Positions 58,096 to 64,000 of a stretch of DNA of 64,000 bases are shown here, piece after piece. The stretch is from Hahella sp. HN01 (lineage in GTDB: Bacteria; Pseudomonadota; Gammaproteobacteria; Pseudomonadales; Oleiphilaceae), in assembly GCF_018986435.1 (NCBI RefSeq), contig NZ_JAHMIN010000010.1:1-64000 (forward strand), in the 5' to 3' direction. Position numbers and translations under genes: made by a program. The notes beneath the pieces are model-generated. The model was not told the DNA's origin, did not search any database, and was given only the letters and a program-made list of their open reading frames with translations. Each line of letters opens with the position of its first letter. Positions within the stretch are counted from its first letter, which is position 1.

Positions 58096-60516
58096 CTATC
58101 CAAACATGACTTTGTAAACGTCCTGGAATGTGCTGGCGAAATGCATCGTCAATCCGGAGCGAATGTGTTCCGGCAGTTCATCATAATCACGTCGATTGGC
58201 TTCGGGCAGAATGATTTCATTCACGCCGCTGCGTTTCGCCGCAATCACTTTTTCGCGAATGCCTCCCACCGGAAATACCTGGCCGGTCAGGGTTAACTCT
58301 CCCGTCATCGCAACATTGCTTTTGGGTATTTGATTGCGGGCCAGGGACAGTAACGCGGTAGCCATCGTAACGCCCGCGCTGGGGCCGTCTTTTGGCGTGG
58401 CGCCTTCCGGCACGTGAAGGTGGACGAAGGCGCGCTCAAAGAATTCGGGATCGCCTTTGAATTCTTTCAGGTGAGCGGAGACATAACTGTAAGCGATTTC
58501 CGCAGACTCGCGCATGACATCGCCAAGCTTGCCGGTCAATTTAAAGCCCCGGTTACTGGAATGAATTAATTGGGCTTCAACAGGAAGCGTGGCTCCGCCC
58601 ATAGCGGTCCAGGCGAGTCCAGTGACTACGCCAACGCCGCGCAGATTTTTCTCTTTGCGGAATAGCGGTTGGCCAAGAAAGTCGACAAGGTTGTTAACGC
58701 CTATCCTTATCGGTTCTTCTGGTTTCTCCATCAAGCGGACGATGGATTTGCGAATCAGCCGATGCAGTCTTTTTTCCAGATTGCGCACGCCGGCTTCTCT
58801 GGCGTAGCCGTCGATCAGTTGGCGCAGCGCTGCGTCAGTGATGGATACTTGTTTCTTTTTCAGCTTCATGCGCTTCAGAAGCTTCGGCCAAAGATGGTTC
58901 TTGGCGATGGCTATTTTTTCTTCCGTGATGTAACCGGACAGACGCAATACATCCATTCGATCCAACAGCGGGCCCGGAATAGTATCTAACTGGTTAGCGG
59001 TGCAAACGAACAGTACTTTCGACAGGTCCAACCTGACATCCAGGTAGTGATCCAGGAACTCGTTGTTCTGTTCCGGGTCCAGCGTTTCCAGCAAGGCGCT
59101 GGCTGGATCGCCTTGGTAAGAGGCGCCAATTTTGTCGATTTCGTCGAGCATGATGACAGGGTTGGCGGAGCCGACGTCTTTCAGCGCCTGCACCATTTTG
59201 CCCGGCATTGCGCCAATGTAAGTACGTCGGTGGCCTTTGATTTCCGCTTCATCGCGCATGCCGCCCAGACTGAAACGGTAGAACTTTCTGCCCAGCGCCG
59301 CTGCAACGGATTTTCCGATAGAGGTTTTACCGACGCCGGGTGGTCCGATCAGCAATAGAATCGAGCCGGATACTTCTCCTTTAAATGAGCCTTCAGCCAG
59401 AAATTCGATAATTCTGTCTTTAACGTCATCCAGCCCATCATGCTCTTTGTCGAGAATCTCCCGGGCGCGAGCGATATCGAGTTTGTCCTCAGTATGGACG
59501 CCCCAAGGAACCTGGGTGAGCCAATCAAGGTAGTTGCGGGTGACGCCATACTCTGGCGAACCGGTCTCCAGCATGGACAGCTTTTTGATCTCTTCGTCAA
59601 AGCGTTTGCGTACGTCGTCTGGGGGATGACGTTCACTTATACGCTGCTGGAATTCCTCTACGTCCGCCGTTCGATCGTCTTTAGCGAGCCCAAGCTCCTT
59701 CTGGATAACCTTAAGTTGCTCGCGTAAAAAGAATTCGCGCTGACGCTCGTTGATCTTCTGGTTCACCTCGGCGCTGATCTGGGTTTGCAGCTTGGCGACT
59801 TCCAGTTCCTGCTTCAGCAGAATCAGTACTTTTTCCATCCGCCTGAGCAGCGGCACGGTATCGAGTATCTCTTGCAGCGCAGGGCCTTCCGCCGTCGTGA
59901 TAGCGGCGGCGAAGTCGGTTAATGCGGAGGGCTCGTCAGGACTGAAGCGGCTCAGATACTGCTTCAGCTCTTCGCTGTACAGCGGGTTAAGCGGCAGCAA
60001 CTCTTTGATAGTGTTAATCAGGGCGATTGCATAAGCCTTGAGTTCTTTCTCAGACTCTTTCGCCGGCTCAGGGTATTCGACTTCAACCAGATAGGGCGGC
60101 GTACGACGCAGCCACTGCGTGATGCGGAAGCGTTGTAAACCTTGGGCGATAAACTGCAGTTTGCCGCGTTCGTTAACGACATTATGCGCTTTCACCACAC
60201 AGCCGATATGGGCGAAGTCATTGGTGTCCGGCGGTTCATCCGGGGAGGGGATTTTCTCTACATAAGTCAGTCCCAGAATCTGGTGTTCGGTCTTGCCAAC
60301 GCGCTTCAGGGTTTCTTCCCATAGATTGGCGTTAATGACCAGTGGTTGAACTTGTGCAGGGAAGTAAGGCCGGTTGCTGATGGGAAGCAAATAAATGCGC
60401 TTGGGCATTACCTGACCGGGAAGCACCAGCGCGCCGCCAGCGCGACTTTCCTCGGCTTCGTCCTTGCCTATGTATTCGGAATGCTTTGTATCGGAGTCAA
60501 AATTACTTTCTGTCAT
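58096..60516 (-). CDS. lon: ATP-dependent Lon protease (second-type, AsrA-like)
   Basis: An 806-residue Lon family protease. The N-terminal LON substrate domain begins after about 40 residues (KRIYLLPISNRPYFPAQVQPLVI). The AAA+ domain has Walker A GPPGVGKT at 391-398 and Walker B VIMLDEIDKIG. The catalytic dyad is Ser713 (KDGPSAG) and Lys756, 43 residues apart as in E. coli. The N-terminal sequence and lack of a clpX neighbour resemble the second Lon (AsrA) of pseudomonads rather than the clpXP-linked one; this is inference. The gene name stays lon in the broad sense. Confidence 0.94.
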   Translation of the reverse strand: MTESNFDSDTKHSEYIGKDEAEESRAGGALVLPGQVMPKRIYLLPISNRPYFPAQVQPLVINANLWEETLKRVGKTEHQILGLTYVEKIPSPDEPPDTNDFAHIGCVVKAHNVVNERGKLQFIAQGLQRFRITQWLRRTPPYLVEVEYPEPAKESEKELKAYAIALINTIKELLPLNPLYSEELKQYLSRFSPDEPSALTDFAAAITTAEGPALQEILDTVPLLRRMEKVLILLKQELEVAKLQTQISAEVNQKINERQREFFLREQLKVIQKELGLAKDDRTADVEEFQQRISERHPPDDVRKRFDEEIKKLSMLETGSPEYGVTRNYLDWLTQVPWGVHTEDKLDIARAREILDKEHDGLDDVKDRIIEFLAEGSFKGEVSGSILLLIGPPGVGKTSIGKSVAAALGRKFYRFSLGGMRDEAEIKGHRRTYIGAMPGKMVQALKDVGSANPVIMLDEIDKIGASYQGDPASALLETLDPEQNNEFLDHYLDVRLDLSKVLFVCTANQLDTIPGPLLDRMDVLRLSGYITEEKIAIAKNHLWPKLLKRMKLKKKQVSITDAALRQLIDGYAREAGVRNLEKRLHRLIRKSIVRLMEKPEEPIRIGVNNLVDFLGQPLFRKEKNLRGVGVVTGLAWTAMGGATLPVEAQLIHSSNRGFKLTGKLGDVMRESAEIAYSYVSAHLKEFKGDPEFFERAFVHLHVPEGATPKDGPSAGVTMATALLSLARNQIPKSNVAMTGELTLTGQVFPVGGIREKVIAAKRSGVNEIILPEANRRDYDELPEHIRSGLTMHFASTFQDVYKVMFG

Positions 60517-60640
60517 GTGCGGTGATCTTGTCAGTAATGAATAACCATGTGCTCATGGCGAAATAGATGGGGGACGAATAACGCGAGTTAAAGTGAGGCG
60601 CGCCAATAAAATAGGTGAGTAAGTTGTAATGCTGGCTGGA

Positions 60641-60673
60641 AAAATTAGCGGAGCGCCCATGGAACGGGCGCTC
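60641..60673 (-). terminator. Intrinsic terminator of the YbaK-like gene
   Basis: GAGCGCCC-GTTCCAT-GGGCGCTC on the minus strand, followed by CGCTAATTTTT. It ends transcription from 61152 before lon. Confidence 0.85.
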
Positions 60674-60681
60674 TGGCGACG

Positions 60682-61152
60682 TTAGTTATGCGCGCTGAAT
60701 GTGCCGTGGGGACAGCTCTTCATCATCTCCATGAAATCATAGTGAGAGATATGCACCAGCTCCTGATGATCGCCGCCTTCCAGATAGAAATCCGGTTCAT
60801 AAGCCAGTTGCTCATCCCAGATAGTCGGCATGCCGAACGCTTCTCCGACAGCGGGAATGGCGCCGGCGGAACAATCACCGAACAGCTCACATAACTCTTC
60901 CTCGCTGGCCAGATCTAATTGACGTTTCATCGCCTGATTGATTTCACGCAGATTGAGATGATTGGTGGATGGAATGGCGGCGATGACATAGCCTTTCTCA
61001 TCCTTGAGCACGACTGCTTTCACCATTCTTTCCACGGGAACATGCGCCGTTTGCGCACTGGCCATGGATGTTTCACTGTACGGATGGGTAATGACCTCAT
61101 AATTCACGTTATGACTGGTCAGAAATCGTTGGAGCGTATTGGAAATAGACAT
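60682..61152 (-). CDS. YbaK/ProX-family aminoacyl-tRNA deacylase
   Basis: A 156-residue protein of the YbaK/EbsC (ProRS-editing-like) family that hydrolyses mischarged or other aminoacyl-tRNAs in trans. Motifs include VERMVKAVVLKDEKGYVIAAIPS, with the conserved Lys of the active pocket, and DCSAGAIPAVGEAFGMPTIWD. Specificity is unknown. Its own terminator separates it from lon, and it is divergent from the cnoX-like gene. Confidence 0.9.
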   Translation of the reverse strand: MSISNTLQRFLTSHNVNYEVITHPYSETSMASAQTAHVPVERMVKAVVLKDEKGYVIAAIPSTNHLNLREINQAMKRQLDLASEEELCELFGDCSAGAIPAVGEAFGMPTIWDEQLAYEPDFYLEGGDHQELVHISHYDFMEMMKSCPHGTFSAHN

Positions 61153-61414
61153 ATTGTATCCTCCTCAGCATGACAGCCGCTGGTGGCGGCTATGTTGCAC
61201 ATATGGCGGTTTGACCGTCGGATTCCGGTGTCGCCCTGCTGTACATCTGACGATTCTGGTTAAATTATAGTCTGTCAGAGGTGGCGGGACCATGACGCCT
61301 TGTTTTTACACCAGTTCGCCCACACATTGTTTAGCATTGTTTCTTCCCGACAATTCAGGCGCACGAAGTCTTTCGGCGCGCCTGGCTTTTTTATAAACCG
61401 GAGTCATATCTGAC

Positions 61415-62278
61415 ATGGCCGAATCTCCCTATATCATCGAAGCGACCCTAGAAAACTTTCAGACGGAAGTTCTGGAAAAATCCATGCAGGTTCCCGTATT
61501 GGTGGATTTCTGGGCGGACTGGTGCGCCCCTTGTAAGCAACTGATGCCGATTCTGGAAAAGCTGGCGACGGAGTATCAGGGCGCTTTTATTCTGGCCAAG
61601 GTGAATGCGGATCAGCAGCAGGAACTGGCGTCTCATCTGGGCGTGCGCAGTCTGCCTACGGTTAAGTTGGTCCATCAAGGCAAGTTGGCGGGGGAGTTCA
61701 GCGGAGCGCAGCCGGAATCCAAAGTACGCGAACTATTGGGCCGCTACATTCAAACCCCGGGCGCAGAGTTGCGTGAGCAAGCCCGTGCGCTGGTTGAACA
61801 AGGCCAGGCCGAGCAGGCCCTGGCGATGCTGACTCAGGCGAATCAGGCGGACCCCAACAACATGGAAGTTCTGGTGGATATCGCCGCAGTGAAAGTTGCA
61901 TTGGGAGAGAAGGACGAAGCATCTGCGATTCTGTCCAGTTTGCCGGCGGATATCCAGGGGCGTCCTGACGTCAAACAGTTGCTGGCGCGCATACGTTTTG
62001 TGGAAAAGGCTGGCGCGATCGCGCCGCTGGCAGATATCCAGCAACGTTTGCAGGCGAATGAGGCCGACGCCGAAGCGCGCTTTCAACTCGCTTTGCACGC
62101 CATCATGAATAATAAGTTTGAGGACGCGGTAGAGGCTCTGTTGAACCTGATGCAGACGGATCGGAGTTACGGCGATGACGCCGCCAGGAAAACCCTGATA
62201 GAGCTATTCGACATGTTAGGCGCCGCGCATTCTTTGGTGCGGACATACCGTCGCAAGCTGTACGCATTACTTCACTGA
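61415..62278 (+). CDS. cnoX: Thioredoxin-TPR chaperedoxin, CnoX/YbbN-like
   Basis: A 287-residue cytoplasmic protein with an N-terminal thioredoxin fold and C-terminal TPR-like repeats (from about 118; REQARALVEQGQAEQALAML, then LVDIAAVKVALGEKDEASAIL). The active site is WCAPC with Cys37 and Cys40. E. coli CnoX has lost one of these cysteines, so this copy probably keeps redox activity. The family protects proteins from oxidative aggregation and hands clients to GroEL. The downstream HNH-type gene begins 31 bp later. Confidence 0.92.
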   Translation: MAESPYIIEATLENFQTEVLEKSMQVPVLVDFWADWCAPCKQLMPILEKLATEYQGAFILAKVNADQQQELASHLGVRSLPTVKLVHQGKLAGEFSGAQPESKVRELLGRYIQTPGAELREQARALVEQGQAEQALAMLTQANQADPNNMEVLVDIAAVKVALGEKDEASAILSSLPADIQGRPDVKQLLARIRFVEKAGAIAPLADIQQRLQANEADAEARFQLALHAIMNNKFEDAVEALLNLMQTDRSYGDDAARKTLIELFDMLGAAHSLVRTYRRKLYALLH

Positions 62279-62308
62279 GGTTGTACGACGCTGAGAACAG
62301 ATTCGAAA

Positions 62309-62656
62309 ATGTTGGATTCAGAACGGAATTATCCCCGTGACATTGACGGCTGCCAGTTGTGCCGTCGCGAAGTGTCATCTCTGACTCGCCATCATTTGAT
62401 CCCCAAGACGCTGCACGGCAAGAAAAATATTCGCCGTCAGTATGATCGGGATTATCTCAACAAGGCCATTGTCTGGGTTTGTCGCCCTTGCCACAGCTTC
62501 ATACATGGATTGAAGTCTGAATCTGAGCTGGCGGCCCATTACAACAGTCTTGAAAGCCTGCGGGCGCTGCCAGAAGTGCAAGAGTTTGCGCAGTGGCTTG
62601 GCTCCAAGCCCGCCGGCTTCTCGCCTAAGAAAAAGCTGCGTAAGAAAGGGGGCTGA
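62309..62656 (+). CDS. HNH-type zinc-binding protein
   Basis: A 115-residue protein with a ββα-metal/HNH-like core. Zinc cysteines Cys15/Cys18 (CQLC) and Cys58/Cys61 (CRPC) frame HHLIPKTLH (His28-His29), Asn51 and a final CHSFIHG (His62, His66). The C-terminal tail is basic. HNH proteins of this small kind may nick DNA or be structural; no partner such as a methylase, integrase or terminase is nearby, so a defence role is not supported. It may be co-transcribed with the cnoX-like gene (31-bp gap). Confidence 0.8.
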   Translation: MLDSERNYPRDIDGCQLCRREVSSLTRHHLIPKTLHGKKNIRRQYDRDYLNKAIVWVCRPCHSFIHGLKSESELAAHYNSLESLRALPEVQEFAQWLGSKPAGFSPKKKLRKKGG

Positions 62657-62736
62657 GCCTGGAGAGCGTGACTGCTCGCCGGGCTTTGCTAAGCTTAAGG
62701 ATAAACGCCATCTGCATTTCATGATGGGGCTCCGTT

Positions 62737-63621
62737 ATGAAGTTGATCATTGTTGGAATCGCCTTTTTCGCCTGTCAGATCGCCTGGGCCGCCGGGCCGT
62801 TGAAAGTCATTTTTCCCGCTTCCGAATCCTTGCAGGACACCCGGTTTATCGATCTGGTGGAGATGTTGAAAGTCTCCCTGGATAAAACCGTGGAGCAGTA
62901 CGGACCTTATCTGCTGGAGGAGACGCCTCTGGCGATGAGCGAAGCACGCTACCTTGCGGAATTGGACAGAGGGTCATCCGTTCTTAATGTGGCCTGGAGC
63001 TCCACCTCTGAGGAGAAGGAGCGTTTGATGCGGCCCATCCGAATTCCCTTACGTAAAGGGCTGCTGGGTTATCGCATCAGCCTGATCACGGAGGAAACTC
63101 AGGCCAAATTCGACGCCCTCGAAAATCTGTCCGATCTGCGCTTGCTAAGCATTGGGCAGGGCCTGGGGTGGGGAGATATCCAGGTTTACGAGAAGAACGG
63201 TTTTCAGGTTGTGACGGCCAGTAGTTACGAAGGTTTGTTCAAGATGCTGGCGCAACGCCGATTTGATCACTTTCCCCGAGGCGTGAATGAGATTTTCGCC
63301 GAGTATCAGGCGCGGCGGGATTATCTGTCTCAAATTCAGATTGAGCAGCACACGCTGATCTATTATCCCTGGCCATACTATTTCTTTGTTTCCAAGCAGA
63401 ACGCCAAGCTGGCTGAACGTATTGAGCGGGGGCTGAATATCATGATCGCCGATAAGACGTTTGATCAGATTTTTCTCAAGCATCATGGCGATTCCATCAA
63501 TAAAGCGCGCTTGTCCGAGCGCCGCGCTTTCGTTATCAAAAACCCGCTTTTACCAAAGGAGACGCCAGTACGGCGCAAAGAACTCTGGTACGACCCATTG
63601 AATTTGATGTCGCAGATATAG
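62737..63621 (+). CDS. Orphan periplasmic solute-binding-like protein
   Basis: A 294-residue protein with a signal peptide (residues 1-18, AWA-AG). The body resembles family 3 solute-binding proteins but is divergent: PLKVIFPASESLQDTRFIDLVEMLKVSLDK at the start and KGLLGYRISLITEETQAKFDAL in lobe 2. No transporter genes are adjacent. It belongs to the same broad class as 5492-6283. It may bind a ligand for a sensor or have a non-transport role. It is convergent with the permease gene at 63628. Confidence 0.7.
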   Translation: MKLIIVGIAFFACQIAWAAGPLKVIFPASESLQDTRFIDLVEMLKVSLDKTVEQYGPYLLEETPLAMSEARYLAELDRGSSVLNVAWSSTSEEKERLMRPIRIPLRKGLLGYRISLITEETQAKFDALENLSDLRLLSIGQGLGWGDIQVYEKNGFQVVTASSYEGLFKMLAQRRFDHFPRGVNEIFAEYQARRDYLSQIQIEQHTLIYYPWPYYFFVSKQNAKLAERIERGLNIMIADKTFDQIFLKHHGDSINKARLSERRAFVIKNPLLPKETPVRRKELWYDPLNLMSQI

Positions 63622-63627
63622 TCGCGT

Positions 63628-64000
63628 TTATTCTGTTCTGAGCGCGTCAATAGGATTCAAGCGCGAAGCCTGTAGCGCCGGGACGACGCCTGCAATGAGC
63701 CCAATCAGCGAAGACAGTAATAGCGCAATCAATAGAAACGGCACATGGGGGCGGATAGGAAATTCCGGGGCGAACAGAAAGGCCAGTGCCGTTACGACGC
63801 CCATGAGCAGCAGCCCGCATACTCCGCCTATTGTCGAAAGCGTCACAGCCTCCGCCAGGAACAGACTGAGCACTTGCGCGCGGGTGGCGCCCAGCGCCCG
63901 CAGCAAACCGATTTCACTGGTGCGTTCCCTCACGCTGGTGGTCATGGTGGTGAGAATGCCTACGCCGCCGACCAGCAGAGAAATAGAGCCTAGCAATCCG
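63628..64000 (-). CDS. MacB/FtsX-type ABC permease, C-terminal fragment
   Basis: The gene runs off the right edge; only its last 124 or so codons are visible. Three membrane helices are seen with the motif MTTSVRERTSEIGLLRALGATRAQVLSLFLAEA, which is the MacB/FtsX core, and the end VVPALQASRLNPIDALRTE is the classic MacB C-terminus. It is therefore a second macrolide/lipoprotein-exporter-like permease, either separate from or fused to an ATPase. Partners must lie beyond the window. Confidence 0.85.
   Translation of the reverse strand, partial: GLLGSISLLVGGVGILTTMTTSVRERTSEIGLLRALGATRAQVLSLFLAEAVTLSTIGGVCGLLLMGVVTALAFLFAPEFPIRPHVPFLLIALLLSSLIGLIAGVVPALQASRLNPIDALRTE

Noticed and set aside
62309-62656. 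Restriction or phage-defence role of the HNH-type protein
   Set aside because: No methylase, helicase, reverse transcriptase or phage gene is adjacent; the neighbours are a chaperedoxin and a binding protein.

Overview
The window reads as chromosome of a marine gammaproteobacterium of the Oceanospirillales type. Gene content and order look most like Hahella as I remember it, but no search was run. Support comes from the conserved blocks smpB-ratA-rnfH-bamE-fur-recN-grpE-dnaK-dnaJ-dapB-carAB-greA-yhbY-rlmE-ftsH-folP-glmM-tpiA-secG-tRNA-Leu-rimP-nusA-infB-rbfA-truB-rpsO-pnp, a Fur with Pseudomonas-like loss of zinc cysteines, a braCDEFG transport cluster and a wax ester synthase/DGAT.

Layout. 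1-2150: accessory edge with a possible metallopeptidase toxin plus a small zinc-ribbon partner, then an IS256-family element whose transposase is broken by two single-base indels. 2249-6283: a cysteine-rich beta-propeller-like protein, an ABC membrane domain without ATPase divergent from a TetR regulator (two palindromic operators between them), and an orphan periplasmic solute-binding protein. 6592-10608: two secreted proteins, a right-handed beta-helix protein and a transglutaminase of the oomycete GP42/elicitor type fused to a PPC domain, separated by about 800 bp of AT-rich non-coding DNA. 10925-15516: a MacA-MacB-TolC-like tripartite export operon, convergent with a wax ester synthase.

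17098-48978 is a long housekeeping core: trans-translation (smpB), iron control (fur), outer-membrane assembly (bamE), DNA repair (recN, two tandem SOS boxes), heat-shock chaperones (grpE, dnaK, dnaJ; sigma-32-type promoters), lysine and carbamoyl-phosphate synthesis (dapB, carAB with a terminator/attenuator in the carA leader), transcript cleavage (greA), ribosome maturation, FtsH protease, folate and cell-wall precursors, and the nusA-infB-rbfA-truB-rpsO-pnp translation/RNA-decay operon. Intrinsic terminators mark many unit boundaries.

49080-64000: an alpha/beta hydrolase lipoprotein, a DUF3015/DUF4105 envelope pair, a complete branched-chain amino-acid ABC transporter (binding-protein gene separated from the permeases by a strong hairpin), a second-type Lon protease, a YbaK-like deacylase, a thioredoxin-TPR chaperedoxin (CnoX-like), an HNH-type protein, another orphan periplasmic binding protein and the 3' end of a MacB/FtsX-type permease that runs off the window.

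The most unusual item is the bacterial GP42-like transglutaminase, which keeps the core of the plant-recognised Pep-13 epitope. No obviously new multi-gene defence system or CRISPR array is visible. The left-edge metallopeptidase pair is the best candidate for an uncharacterised system, but it is cut by the window edge.
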